Shown: one piece after another, positions 1 through 13,756 of the stretch
Position numbering within the stretch: position 1 is the first letter of the stretch
Layout: each line of letters starts with the position of its first letter
From: Taenia hydatigena
Taxonomy: Eukaryota > Platyhelminthes > Cestoda > Cyclophyllidea > Taeniidae
Assembly: GCA_036345935.2 (NCBI GenBank)
Contig: JADWOT020000009.1
Coordinates: 2,499,381 to 2,563,380 of the forward strand
Direction: 5' to 3'
Length of the DNA: 64,000 nt
Translations under genes and position numbers: made by a program
Notes under the pieces: generated by a model
The model's input: the letters and a program-made list of their open reading frames with translations, nothing else
What the model was told of the DNA's origin: nothing
Databases searched by the model: none

Positions 1-3000
1 TGATATTTTTGGCATCGACCCAAAAACACTATTCTGATTAAAGTGTGATTTGTTATATTACTTACACTCCATTTATTACCAAATCACTCCATTAAATTTT
101 GCCATTCTTCCAAATTAAGATTTTGATTCAATTATCAAAAAAGGCTTAATTTATTCGCTCCTATATTTTTCCAAAAAGCTGTAATTAAAACAACAAATTG
201 TTGTAAGCGTTTGGAGAAACAAGATGTTTTGCCACCCTGACGTTTCTATCAAAATTATGGAACAAAAGCTCTTCATAGATTTTGATCATTGAATAACTTA
301 TTAACATGTTTCACTTTTGACTACCTATCGGATGCTACTGAAGGCCTAGGCACTTCAGCCTATTCAATGTTTTTCCCCAAGGTTTCACACCGATCTCAGA
401 GCAAAGACTTGATCTTTCCAAAGTTGAATGAATTTTGGGTTCATTTCGTCTTTCTATTTTTTCCTCTTCCCAACATGTGGTTCTTAATCACTTATTTGCG
501 GAGTTGATTCATTGGTGGACCGGGAATGACCAGATGATACACGGCATTGCAATTAATTTATGTCGTGCTGATTAGAGCCATCTCGAGCGGAAAGAACGAT
601 AAAATTAATGAAGGGAGAATTGAAGCAATGCAGCATCAAACATTGCCATTGCTGACATGAACATAGCATCGGCCTGTGGAATGAAGGAGGTCGTTTGTGG
701 AACTTTGGGGTTACATCTTCAGTTTGGAGTGGAGCGTGACTACAACCATCATTTTTACTCGTTAGGCATATACTGAATTTGCAATCGTTTTCTATGCGTG
801 TAAAGTGTGGCCATATCTCTAATGAAGTTTCGTCGTGCCAAAGCATTTTCTTTTTGCAAGGTTGCATTGCTACAAAGGAGAACGTTGAAAACCATTTAGG
901 TCAATTTATCACATCAGTCGGTACCCATTTTTTTTGAAGTTAAGAAGTTTTACAAGGTCTTGCTCTTCTACATCTGTGAGTGATGGTTTGGATTTATTCA
1001 GCTCGGTTCCTAAAATCACGATTACACAAGTGATGGAGTTTTCGCTGAACCAAAAGACACTTTGGCTTGAAAACCTGACGTATGGAAAAGCAAAATACCA
1101 AGTGAATGAGGGAATTGCATTGTACATAAGGAGGAATATTTTAAGCTCTACAAATAAAAACATCCTTTAATTTCAAACCTTCTAATAGCACTGCCATAAA
1201 GAAAACCATTTTGCCACTAAAAAGAGGCGTTATCTCACGACAACTTTAAAACATTTTTATTGTTCAAGTCATCGGGTTAAACAAAATGAAATGGAGATTA
1301 TCAAAGTAATAACTAGTAGCCTCTGGAAACCTAAACAAATCTTGAGCCGCAACCATAATTATTATCAAAGACTTCCCCAAAAGTCGTGAAACATTCCCTA
1401 GCCTGCTACATGGAAACGCTTTGCTAAGCTGTAAAAACCCTCTGTGGTAAAAAAAACGTGTGCTGGTTCGACTACCTCTATTTCGAATTATTTTAGACAG
1501 TAATAATTGGACCATGTTAATAACATTAATTTTAAATGCGATTAGAAGCAAAAAGACTTCCTTACTGGTCTACAGGTGCAGTTTATTGTTTCCTTCCACT
1601 TATAGCGAGATAGATGGCCACTCATGAATTAAGCAGTGTCTGAGCATTGCTATTTATCCAACACTAAAATCAAAATTGTATTAAACTACTCTAGGAGACA
1701 TTAATCAGTTATAAAATACCTAAATGCTCAACTATCTTTAGCCTGAACTCTTACGGGGATCCAAAACTACAAACATCGACTTGACCACAAGCGTGCATTT
1801 AGGAAAACTACTAAAGAGGCGCAAATCTGTGGGGTTAAATCCAAAATCATTGCGCATGGTCTCAATTCAAAATTAATCAACTTGTTTAAGTCAGATTGAC
1901 AAACCATTTTTCGAAGCCTTTTAGGTCCACTTTAGTGCAAGTACTCCAAAGAAATAATGGAGTAAGGCGGAATTCCGTATTGTATTTATGAATGAGAGAT
2001 AAAATCAGTGCAGTTAGTTAGTATATAGAGATCTTCTGATTGCGGAGGAACGAATCATACCCTAATTAAAGCAATTTGCCGCGCCGAAATTTTTAAGCAT
2101 CATCAATAAAATATGTAATAATCAAGTTCTTACATATTCCCTCATTAAAAATCATTGCTTTCAATGTTTTGTAAAATGTTTTTAAAAACTCGTCGCCCAT
2201 GAGCTAGCATTGAACCTGTGCAAACATCATTCGAGACGCTGTGGTAAAGTGGAAAACTCAAATCTGAGGCTAAGAGGCAGTGTGACGATCCCTACGCCCC
2301 CTTTGTAGTACGTTGCACCTTACCATGATACAATTACGGACAAGTTAATGAACTTACCACACGGATTTCATAAATACTTTCGTATTTAATCAAGACTGGG
2401 GCATAAGCCAGAGACGTACATTTGATAGTATCTAGACTCACAGGTATGCCGCGGATAGGGTGAAGAATCACTCGAATTACCCATTAGTCGCATTCTGATT
2501 GGTCAACCAATCAACCATTTTCAGCTGATTGGTTGACTGCGATCAGGTCATAGGTGGAACGCCGTCTCTGAATGTGCGCACATAAAGAACGTTTGCAGGC
2601 ATGATTGAAGTCATCGATGGAAGTTAATTACCTATTTATATACCTTAGCTAAGCCTATAGTAATGGGATTTAATGTGCGCATTTCACGCGCTTTCTCCAG
2701 AACAGGAGATGGATTTAATAACGCCTACTGATATATCCCACCCCATGCCATATGTATTGGGAACCTGTATGGCGAGTGTAAAAGGCCTTTTAGATATCTA
2801 TAAAATCCTTCATAAGAGGGCCCCATCAGATGGTCTAAAGGAGTGATCGACTTTACGACAGTGTCAACTAGTTTTACAGCTGGTGCATGATATCTAAGGA
2901 TTTTATTTTTATTTTAACTTATGAGTTCAAAGTCATCAATGGACGTGATGAAGGGTGAGGTTAAACGCAGCGTCATTCGAAAAATGCCCATCGTTATTCG

Positions 3001-6000
3001 TATGAGAGCCTTGCATTGTCCGGTCATGCCGATTCTGGTAACAAAACGAAGAAGATATCTTTAAGGGTATACTCTTGGATTAATCTCGTTCTAGCACCAC
3101 AAAGAATAAGTTTTCGTTCTACATTTTAATTGGAGTCACAGGCTTTATTCATTAGAAACCTGCTCAATGGCACTGTTTAATTACATGTCAGGGTGCGTAG
3201 GCGATGGGTTGTACGAGTAAGGTGTCGTCTATGTACACGGCTTTGACCAAAGTAATCTAATTTCCGCGTGAATAAATTTGGAACATGACTTTCATTTACG
3301 TACGTTTTGCAGTTTAGCATAAAAACCGTTTTCTGTGGTTGCATAGCTATTTTATGTCATGATGTCCCGTGAGTTGATAAAACTACCTTCCGTATCAAAT
3401 GAAACATCAAAGTGTACCACGTTTATTAAAATCTACTGCAATATTTGGCTAACTACTTCTGATCTAATTTTCAAACTTTCAACGACCCTACGTGATCTCT
3501 TGATAGGTTCATTTAAGGTTTCGCAGGTATGTAAATCAAAATGTCATTTTACAGTAGCCTTGCAAGGTCATGGGAAGTGAAAAATGTCTAGCTTAACCGA
3601 AAAACTTCTCCTTTAATTGTTCCTAGTATGCAAACAAAAGTTAAAGAGGATGAAACTGGTGCTTTTCGGTAGGACGTGGTGACTATCTTAATTAATTGAG
3701 CGGGTGCCCAAATCACCAGCGTTACATACTACAATGCACAAGATGTGGTTTCACTAGACATATCGTCGGAGATCTGCCTTTAAAACCCTACAGATTTTCA
3801 TGCATTTACTCGAAAAAACAGGAATGAGTTTTTTGGCCTGGTACACCAGCCATTCCATCTGATGCGCATTTTGCTTGAAATTCAAGTGAAAATTCCTTGG
3901 TCACCCTTCATTAATGCCAATTATTCCATCAAGTATTTTACATTCTTCATCCTCCTTTTTAATGAATCCTAAATTTCGAAACTTGACATGCCACACTGCA
4001 AAATTTTACTAAAAAAGCAACGATAATTCTTTAGGAACTTTTCTCATGTGAGAAAGTCGCTAATTTCCACAGCGAAAGGGACATTACCCTAACTTACGAT
4101 TTGAGTGTTAAAAGTTGCAAGATGTTAAGCTTGTTAACAGTAATGAGCAAAAATTTTCACGTAATAAACTTTTATGGAAAACCTGACCTCCTATCTGGTG
4201 CCGAAAATTACACAATTGTCCATTGAAGTGAAGCACTTTATTTTCTGCAAGCGCATTTTCTTGTTACGAGGCGGCAAATTTGGTTCACAAACCATATTTA
4301 TCTTGCTGCGCATGATCTCACGTCTGAACTCCGAGATTTTTCTGCTTTCATATCTTCGCTTTTATGCTTCCTCTGAGCGGCGTGGCCTTTGGACCAAGCA
4401 AGCAGCCCCCAAGCCCATCCACCTCTTGACATTACATAATATGTCTGCGCATTACGTTTCCTTCCGACATTAGGAAGGTCGAGAGACTACAGCATCACGT
4501 TGGCTTAAACTCGTGCTGTTTGTAGACACTCTAAGCAGAAGGAAACGACCTCTGTTCTGCGCAGAATCCAGTCTCCGTATATGTTCAAGACTAGACAAAG
4601 AACGACCTATTTTGCACTTGTCAAAGTCCAACTTTCTTTGGAACGACTGTTCTTAAAGCAGCATGTATTTATTACTGGTATGCATATAAGCATGTTGTTT
4701 GGTTTAAATGCACATTGTTTCCTCCAATCATTAAAATTGATGCCATTTTGAGTCGGTAATATTTAGATTTTAATAGAAACCTACTTCGCATCTGTTTGCA
4801 CAGAGCCTAAAAGAGTTGCATTTAAGGTCTGGTGCTTCACACAATCTGGTGTTAAAGTTAATGGCATTGAATATAGTTATAAGGTGCGCAGTCAGGATAA
4901 GTTGTGGTTTCCTTTGGACCAGGCATTACAGAATGCTTGTGTATGCACCCTCAAATAAAGACTTCGCCATTGAAGTACAACAACCTCTTTGGGTGGTCAT
5001 TGCAAAATCGCTCTAATGATTCCACTATTCATTTGTCGAATCAACCATTTGCTAGAAATAGCACTAATAAAATTTCTCATGGCAGTTATTTTTACCCCTG
5101 AATATGCCTTCAAAGCGCTGCAAGTATACTATACAAAGTTAATGCCTCAATTGCATGTTTGTTTCTCGGTTTAATTCCTCTTAGGGTCCCGCCATCGCAC
5201 CCTTCCAAAACGACCAGATCTGCAGAGCATGACATTAGTCTCCAAGCCTTTCTGTGGGTCGACAATGCCTATTCTGCCAGGCTATTATGTCTTTTTTCAC
5301 CTTCAGGGAATTCTCAGGTGGCCACACAAAGAGCGATTTTAATCAGGCACTTTGTTTTATTTTATGGTCATGTCTATTTGACGCTCAAAAATCCAATTCT
5401 ATGGGTGCTAATTTTGATTTAGCATCGTTTATCCATTTCAAAAAGCAGTAGAATCTCATTCAGGCATACAATAGTTAGTTTCGAAATGATATAACAAGAA
5501 AAGCCGCTATCGGAAATAACTTTTTAAGGGCTCACGAAACCTTTTTGCCAATGTTTGTAGGGGTTTTGTTGATGTTCTGCGTCTCAAAACGATTAGCACA
5601 TTGGAAAACTAGTAAATTAGAAAATGTGTTTATTTTCTTCATTTTGCAAAGAAGGCGTATTCGAACGGCAGTAAACAATATAATACCGTGTAGAAAACCA
5701 CATTCCACGCAAGTCGAAGCTGATTCTCTTCCCTTAAATGCAATCAGTCTCAGCAGAACAATAATGCAGCAAGAGCCTTTTAGTCTATACTGAATGGACA
5801 CAAACTTTAACTCTGTTCAATGCATTCAATTTTGTGCTAAACGAATGCTACTACATTAGAGAGACGCCTCATCAAGCGCTAATAGACGTAGAGACTAGCT
5901 TTCCTCCGTCTTTCATGCAATCAAGGCGAGGAGCTTTTTGTTGTGTGCGTAGACACAAACCTGTTCATCGCGGAGCTAGTTTTTATAACCTCGGAACTTT

Positions 6001-8900
6001 GGGATTTCGGGTTTATTGTGGGGAGGCAGTCACGCCAAGAACAGTCTGTAAGCAGGCATAAATCGTGAATTGGTATTTGGGAAACAAATTTAGAAGCTTT
6101 CACCTTCTTTGTGGGAGACATACTGTAGGTAGACTTATATCAACGTTTCTTCAAAAAATAAGGGCTCACAAACTTTAAGGATTCTCAAAGTGGCCTTGGT
6201 TCTGTTAAACTCATTTCGGCTTTGACAAATCGGCATAGGATTTTCTCCGTTCGGCTGTTCATTTCCTTAGAGTGTTTTGAATGATATGATTCGTTGCTTG
6301 CGAATTTTACGGATGGGTATGACAAAGATTATCAGTGGTCAAAAATGCTCACTGGCAAACAGCTACATAGCATATACACGTCACTTAACAACTTTGTTTT
6401 GAAGGTAAATGCTAAAAGTTTTAGCAAAATAAGTTTTTCCCCAAGCCTTTGATCTTCCTCTACTGGAAGACCTTTTTGTTCAATCCACAAAACAAATTTG
6501 GGTCTAAAATTAATAGAAAAGAAAAGGCGGTTGACTCAATCGTTAAAAATTTAGCAGTTAAATATTTTTTATTACAACAGTCTTCTTACTAGCCACATCC
6601 TTAACATTTTTTGACAAGTATATTAACTATCCGAGGTTTACAAGCAAAATTGTGCTTTAACTATAATGCATTTGTGAGGCGAGTAGGACGGTGCTCTGTT
6701 TACGTAACTACTGGGCAAGCTGTTTACAGGGTCTTTCTTAAGGTATCAAAAATTAAGGCATTCGCTCTTTTCCTACAAATATTTTAAGATCTCGTACTGG
6801 TTGGTTTTCGTTGAATCTGAGGGCTCCTTTGATACAGCAAAGAGGTCAGACGTCACCAGTCGCTGTGGGATCACACACTGTTTTATTTGCAGGTGCTCAG
6901 ACCTATTTCACTAAATCTTGGGCACTTTCTACCACTACTTAAGTAGCCCAACCGGATAATTCCTGTCTCCAAGTCAGTAAGCATATTATTCGGTCACCTT
7001 TGGAAAGCAAGCACTTTTGAAGGAAGTATGCAGTACGTCGGAACATAATAATTTCAAGTACCGTTTTAAGCCGTATGAAATCAGCACGGTCAGAAGACCT
7101 GAATGTTATATTAGGATCTCGACCACTTGTAGGTAAACTTCCCCTTTCCTCGAGTAAAAACCAAACATTTTTCCTATGAGAATGGAGATAGTATCATGTT
7201 GGACGTCTATTTTTTCACCAGGGAGCTGATCAGATTTCATTTAACTTGTCGATGTTTTTCATTTGAATATAGCCTAGAAGTCTATTACTATGCCAACATT
7301 AGTGTGAGATGCTAATTTAGCACCTTAAAAAACAGCCTAATACTATTTCGAGAGGCGTTGCAGGTAAATGAAGCGCCAAATTTTACAGATATATAAAGGT
7401 TTATGCTCAAGGCGTGCTACAAGCAGGGCCAGCTGACAAATATTCCTTGGTGTCATTACTAATGGCCTGTGCATGCCATAGGCGGTAATAAATTATGTTT
7501 CATGAGTTCCGTTATAAAATCTGGAACTCCAGATATCTATTCGTGCCTTCAGAGGACTTCAAGGACATCTTGTTTATGGGTCACTTAACCCTGAATGATG
7601 TAAACCTCCCAAAGACGCCTAGGCATCAGCCATCGACCATTTTGACTAACCATAGGATGGCAGTCATTTATGTGGGCGAACACTTGATCGGTACGCCGTG
7701 AAAGACCAGTCTTTGCATGCCAATGCTGAACACATTCTAGGGCAGTTGTAATCTTATATAGTTAGTCTCCTCCTCCTCCTTAAACTGTGGCTCCAATTAA
7801 ACTCCAGTATTTGTCCCATTTAAAACTTCCCATAGGTACGCTTCCTTACAGTGAAGACCTTTGGACTCTGGAAATAGCTTCAGCAGACCACCTATTCCAT
7901 GGTTTTATGGAAGATGTTAGCGAGTTATAGCTCATGGCGAGCATCTAAAGTCGTCCTTTTACAACGCTTTGGTTCGGCTGCACTTGAACAGCCAAATTTT
8001 GCCACGACTACTCTTTACGACAGGGATTCGTGCAAAAATATAATAAACCTGACCTAGGGTTCTTGCATTTCCACTGCTTTTAGCCATGATTATCATCGAT
8101 TCTGACTTGCCATGGAACTCCTTCTTTGATACCATATGCATTTTTTCATTTATAATTGTATACCAATTTCAACTTAAATAAAATTCTGCGAAAATCCTTC
8201 AAAACTAAAGCACATTTATGTCCAAATTATCCCTTGAATAAAATTGGGTGTTAACACAACGAGAGGAAATGTTGAATGATGATGGCAACAAGCACGCGAA
8301 CACCTATAACTTTTACTTATGATTCCTGCATTTTCTTAGATTTCAGCGTTAAAGCCTGTTGCGTTGCCTGATATTTTAGTGCCTCACCTACCAAAGATGA
8401 TTTTAGGACTTTGTTTCTAGGCAGGGATGTTGTTGCGTTGTTAAGACATCCTATTGTCTTTTAGAACCTCCGGATTATATTCCGTAAAAAAGGATGATGT
8501 GATAAAGTCCCTCATAAAAAGCTGATGGAAGGCGTTCCCAACGTCATGAGAGGAGCAGTCAGGTCATCCTTAACATCTTCAAATGAGTTTTTACCTATTG
8601 GTAAAGGCGCTGCTCTGTTTGGTTAACTGAATGTTCTCCTCACTTATAACTAAACAATTCAATTCAATGGGTTTACTTGCATATTAATGACTCTAGAGAA
8701 GTCCCAAATGTTATTTGTTATGCATTTCTTGAACCTTTTTTCCAGCCTCTTTTATAAATTTTCATTAAGAATGACTTTCTGTAGAAAAGGAATCCCCGAC
8801 ATAGCAGAGGGTTTGAAGGGCTACCACCTTGGTCCTACGGTCATGTCGTACAGCTGACGTCCAAAGACGGAGCCTTAAGTACTCTATTAAACAAAGAGGA
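1..8900. other. AT-rich region without a recognisable gene
   Basis: I see only short unconserved reading frames here and no protein family I recognise on either strand. The one structured element noticed is a copy of the dispersed module B near 5190-5325. The stretch could be intergenic, or intron if the missing 5' end of the RhoGAP gene lies further left. Confidence 0.5.
5190..5325 (+). repeat. Dispersed repeat, module B copy
   Basis: A diverged copy of a short module also seen near 17680, 17870, 56380 and 63490 on this strand and near 28990 and 60770 on the other. Shared landmarks are a CTATTCTGCC-like block, then a stretch like TCTTTTTTCACCTTCAGGG, then a CTCAGG-like block. I found it by visual comparison, so the ends are approximate. 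I see no coding capacity. Confidence 0.5.
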
Positions 8901-8939
8901 GAATTAAGCGAACAATCGATGTATTATGTAGCCTCTGTC

Positions 8940-9480
8940 CCCTTTTAAGCGCCGTCCAGGCAATCCCCCTGGTGACTCCACTGAGCCAACCATCATAACG
9001 TAGTTGGCACTATAGGGATAGCATCCACAAACCAGTCGCGTCAATTATCGAATTTTTATGTAACTGGGGGGATGTTTGACCACAACGTCACTAATTCTCC
9101 TCGGCAATCTTACTGCAACTGGAGATTTTTCCTGTTTTGGAATTGTATCAAAAGAAAGAAAATGTGTAGGCCATCACTTATGTCCGTCGTTAGTCGTAAA
9201 AAAGAGCGGGAATCAAAACTGTCTCGCGGCAATTAGGTTTTGCGTCTGTTCCTCATTGACACTTTGTTCTCACTTGAGTGCCTATCAGGTTTCTATCCAG
9301 CTACTGGAGAGGCACAGGAGGAAGCATTGGCTGTTCAATTAATTTACCTCTTCCAACAAATACCGTAAGCAGTTTCGCAACTAACGTTTTCCAGGTGGTT
9401 TGCATTGACAACTGGTGTCGCTTTTTTGTTGACGGCGTTTCCGCATAATTCGGGATTAAAACAAGTGTCGAAGGTGGACG
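8940..9480 (+). repeat. Dispersed repeat, module A copy
   Basis: A diverged copy of a repeat also present at about 11800-12260, 28320-28800 and 60380-60620. The best-kept landmark is ACTTTGTTCTCACTT at 9258-9275, followed by a TATCCAGCTACTGGAGAGG block. Further out, an AACGTAGTTGGCACTATAGG-like stretch near 8998 matches the equivalent place in the copy at 28.3 kb. Ends are approximate, and I see no transposase or reverse transcriptase in it. Confidence 0.5.
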
Positions 9481-9999
9481 TCATTTTCTAATCTTTTATT
9501 TAAGAAAACTATCTGTGCTCTCCCATCGTCATGCCCATTAGGATCGGATTTGCTTACCACTGCTTCACTATATACGAAAGTATGCATAATACAGGAGCCA
9601 AATATGTATTGTCACTTTACTGAAATACTAAGGGACATTAACCCGGCCCTAAACCATACCAAGGGCAAAAAAAACAGGGGTGGAGTCTTAAGTTACTGCA
9701 AAAACAAAACCAAGAGTTGAGCAAATAATCAGAGCATTGCACTAAGTTGGTTGATTTGGTGAGGATTTACAGATGAGTATAACATGATCAAGTGGATTTT
9801 CAAAAAAAATTTAAGTTTTTCTTCCCATCCCCAATTCTATTCGGATTTCCAAACTGTATTAGAAATAACGATAGCGGAGTGATGAATTAACCGCTTCCTT
9901 TGTCACTTTTCTTCTCACTCCATTGTAAGACAATCGTTTTCGTTTACGCCACACTTCCTCTACCTGCTATGAGAGGCACTCAGAGAGGAGTGAACGCTT

Positions 10000-11180
10000 C
10001 ACCAGTTTTGTCCAGCCAAAATTCACCCTCTACCGCCCGATCCTTTTGAGTACCACCACCATCCCCGCAGTCTTGGAGTGATCTTCATCCGTATCATTGA
10101 TCGCATTAGTCCTTGCGCGAAGCATCCCTTCTGCTGTGCATGTCGCATAGTTTCTTCGCCTTCTCCATCCTCTGAGGCAATGCCTCCACAACCGACATCC
10201 AAGGAAGTGAAAACTGATCGCAAGCTTGTGAGAGATTTATTCACTTCTTGCCGAGTGGAGAAACAGAGAGACCACACCCGTTTGCGGTGTTCTCAAAAAC
10301 AACACCCTATCCATGCCATCTACCACTAGTTATTATACAGATCCGTTTTCACCTCCAAGTGGCTGCGCGCTAACTTCATCAGTATGCCGGAGCTGGTAAA
10401 AGCGATCATGGCACGAGTTCACTTTGTTCCTTAATTTCCCATCATGAAGACTTACTACTTAACTTTGTCGCAAATTCTTGTGCCGTTTTTGAAACGGCTC
10501 CATAGATTTCCCCTACACTTAGTTGACTAAAAGAGCCACTGACACATTTTGCGAAAGATATCCATTTCGTTTGTAAGTGAAAAAGGGAAGATTCCAAATG
10601 CACGAATTGATTTCCTCGATAATCCCCTCCAATGAACTCGAGCACCCCTGCTGCAGACCGAGCTAGTCGTGGATGTACTTGTGGCATAAGATACCACAAC
10701 CTAGCGATGGCTGCTGATGCGGTGTCGGGTGAATTGACCTCCAACTGATCCCCTTGTATATCGCTGTCCGCACTTTTTCGTTAATGACCAAAAGTACGCA
10801 TGCTTTTACGAGTGGGTGGTCTGCATAGTCAATAGGGAAATTGGGCCGAAAGCCGACCCGTTAACAACTGGCATGCCATCTCCAGGTCTGGAAACAGCGA
10901 TGGTTTAGCCTGTTGGGGTCAGCAGATACTGTTCAAAGTTTTCTGTTAGATGACTGCATTTGTGGAGATTGGAGAAAAGTAGTCGTTTTGGCGTTACTTG
11001 ATTTCGGCTTAACTGCATCAGCAGCCGACGTGTCGGTAACCCCATTGATTCTTCCAGTTCAGATAAATTCTGCAGGGTCACCACAGAGAGGATGCGAGAG
11101 CATTCAACAGAGGAAGTGGGACACAGCGCACCACCCAGTTCACATTTACGAAATACCCACATCATTTGTCAGTTAATGGC
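10000..11180 (-). pseudogene. Gene-like patch of unknown identity, possibly broken
   Basis: This GC-richer patch carries three separate antisense frames: about 84 codons at 10277-10023, 100 codons at 10744-10442 and 86 codons at 11165-10905. The middle one has a protein-like composition (for example HPRLARSAAGVLEFIGG). I do not recognise a family, and I could not link the pieces by splice sites with consistent phase. Frames of this size also occur by chance in the window. It may be an old retrocopy, exons of an unknown gene, or nothing. Confidence 0.2.
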
Positions 11181-11599
11181 AGTTTACTTTAACAAAAAGG
11201 GCGCCTGCTGTGAACAAGTTTGATTTCTTCAGAAATTCTTTATTCACTGCAGTGCAGGGTGACCGTGTAGATTCGATACATGAATTCTGTACCCGAAAAT
11301 GAAGCTTGGAATTTCCGCAAAAAAGTGTGCAAAGCTTTCGGATAGGGAATAGCCTAGTGGTTGTAGACCGAAGTTACAGGCGAGGGATGGTTACCTGGAA
11401 AGCTTGTGTCGAACCTGCGTTTCTATCATTAATTTAGAAATGTGATTCTCGTCCTACCATTCCAAAATACATTTTTACTGATAACACACAAAATCGACGC
11501 AGCTTTATTCATGTGAAGCGTTCAAGCTATGTTCTCGAATTTCCACGCCGAAGTTGTGTAAGGGTATTCTCTTTTTATTAATTTATTGTATGTTACAAG

Positions 11600-11680
11600 C
11601 ATTCGCAGTACCCCGGGAATCCCCTGAAGATGAACAAAGACATAAAACAGGAGTAGAATGTTTGCTACCCGCTTTGAACG
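11600..11680 (-). repeat. Dispersed repeat, module B fragment (weak)
   Basis: The plus-strand stretch from about 11605 reads like the reverse complement of the module B copy at 5262-5325. The landmarks GGAATCCCCTGAAGATGAA and AAAGACATAAA correspond to GGAATTCCCTGAAGGTGAA and AAAGACATAAT. The match is short and diverged. Confidence 0.35.
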
Positions 11681-11799
11681 GACTGGGAGTCTATTGGTAC
11701 GGCTCGGAGGCCCTGCTGTTGAGCCTTAAGTGCCCGCTTAGCCGATAAGGAGAGCTAAATGAACAAGCGAAAGGCTGCATTTGCTCCTTAGTAAATCCC

Positions 11800-12270
11800 T
11801 CGAGTCGGCCGCCACAGTGTTGTCGGTACTGTGAGATAAACACCCTTGAACCGACTGCGTCAACCACCTAATTTGCGTGCAACTGCAAAGATATCGAACC
11901 TTAATATCACTGATTCCTCTTAAGAATTTTCACTAAATCTGAAGTTTTGCTCTGCTCGGGATCTGGATTTAAGGAAGGGCAATGCGCATAACACTAGGCA
12001 TGCTCATTGCTTGTAGCAATAATTCTGGCCAAAAATACGTTTGATTTATCAATAGTCAGGATTTAAAAAATATTTTTGTGGTGCAAGGTGTCGCGTTTCT
12101 GCCTCCTTGTCACTTTGTTCTCACTTCAGGGCTACTCAGTCACATCTGCCTGGAGTCCATCCAGCTGGTAGAGAGGTGGAGGAGGTGCCGCGTAGTTACT
12201 TAATTGACATCTTCATACAGGTGTCGAAGACAGCTGCGCGACTAACGTTCTCCATTTATAGCAAAAGCCA
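11800..12270 (+). repeat. Dispersed repeat, module A copy
   Basis: This copy keeps the landmark CACTTTGTTCTCACTTCAGG at 12111-12130. CATCTGCCTGGAGTCCATCC and CAGCTGGTAGAGAGGTGGAG follow, then a GTGTCGAAGACAGCTGCG block near 12220. These parts align by eye with the copies at 9.26, 28.63 and 60.44 kb. The upstream part (TGTTGTCGGTACTG and ACACCCTTGAACC near 11820-11855) matches the 28.35 kb copy. It is non-coding as far as I can see. Confidence 0.55.
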
Positions 12271-13756
12271 TTATTCCGTCACTTTAGATTATATCATTCT
12301 GTAACATGGGTCAAGGTGGCTGCCACTGAGGATGGATTTTTTCTTCCGCTACCGCCAATGCGTCTACCCAATACTTCCCTGAAGACAAGGATAGATGCAA
12401 TACTAGCACAAGTACTGCATTGTCTACGTAGAGGAGAGCCAAACTCTGAGCTGAAAGTAGAAAGGCGGAGTCCAAAGCACCGGGAAAACCAGAGAAGAGA
12501 ATTGATTTATCAAAACGAATGCTCCCAATCACTAAGCTAAACCTATTTAAAATGCACCGACTTTAAGGAAAATAACAAAATGTTTTTTATTTACCAAGTT
12601 GTAAAAAAATACGAGCTACCTTAAAACATCGGGAGAAATCGCCTTAATGAAAGGCATACAGAATTAGTCTAGCAGAGGCGAGTTTCGGCGCTACCTCTCA
12701 CGCCAAATTAAGACGAATTTCACTAGTAAGGCGCAATGAAGACTTTAGACATTTGCCGGACATATGATTTAATTTTGCGCGTTTATGTGCTCAGAAGCCA
12801 GACAAAGAAGTGACTTTCCCTTCGCATTAGTCAATAACTGAGAAGTTAGGCCTTTCCACCGATAGAACATTAAATGTAAACGTCTCTTTGCAATTACATA
12901 CACATATGTGCTGCTTTAAAATGAATAACGCTTAATAAATCCACTTGTCATACTTCCTTTACTTGTGTTGCCCTTCGTTCTGGCTTCATGGTTGCATTTG
13001 GCTCTTCCCGTGCATTTCCACTTGACGACATGGCCTCCGGGCCAATATGTATTCCACCCGAACGGAGAAAATTACGATTGTATTTTTGCAAAATATGCCA
13101 ATGAAAACGTGGGTGACGCATACTTTATCTGAGGTCTGTGTGTTTCCTGAATGGTTTCTTTTCAAAATCTAGTCTTCTCACGGCAAGCACATGAAATTAT
13201 TTGGTTGCTGCAATCAAATGCATTTCCCATTGCTTAGGAAAGTCCACAATTAGCAATCTCATTTCCTCCGCCCTTTTAACGTACTCTCTGCTTTTGAGTG
13301 CACATTTTTCCCGAATTTGGAATTTTCTTGCAAGCATGCAATTTGTGCGGAAGTTCGCTCAAAAATTAGCAACATTTAAAGCTCTTTCACCTGATGAAGA
13401 ATAATATAGCATGGGAATAAATGTTAAATAGCTTTTCTTCCAGTGTCGTTGTATGATAAATCATATCTATTTCCCACTGACAAACATAACAGAGAAAAGC
13501 ATCTTACATTATGCATTATTTCTTGGGAAGAATATGACGGTAGATTTAGCCTATGTCTGCATTTTCAAAAGCGATTTTGTAAGTCTGGTCTTCCATGTCA
13601 TATTTTCCATCTTATTTCAATAAAATACTCATTTTTACACTACTATTAATCAAATGCCTTCGTAAAAAGCCCCGTCATTTTATTTTGCCTTCCTATTCAA
13701 ATCGAGACTTGAAGTTTAATACGCTTCCTCACCGCCATTGGCATCTTCACCCAACA
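12270..13756. other. AT-rich stretch, nothing recognised
   Basis: Between the module A copy and the left arm of the inverted repeat I see no exon with convincing splice sites and no RNA gene. A minus-strand exon here would matter, because it would lie downstream of the antisense RhoGAP exon copy in the left arm. I did not find one. Confidence 0.4.
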
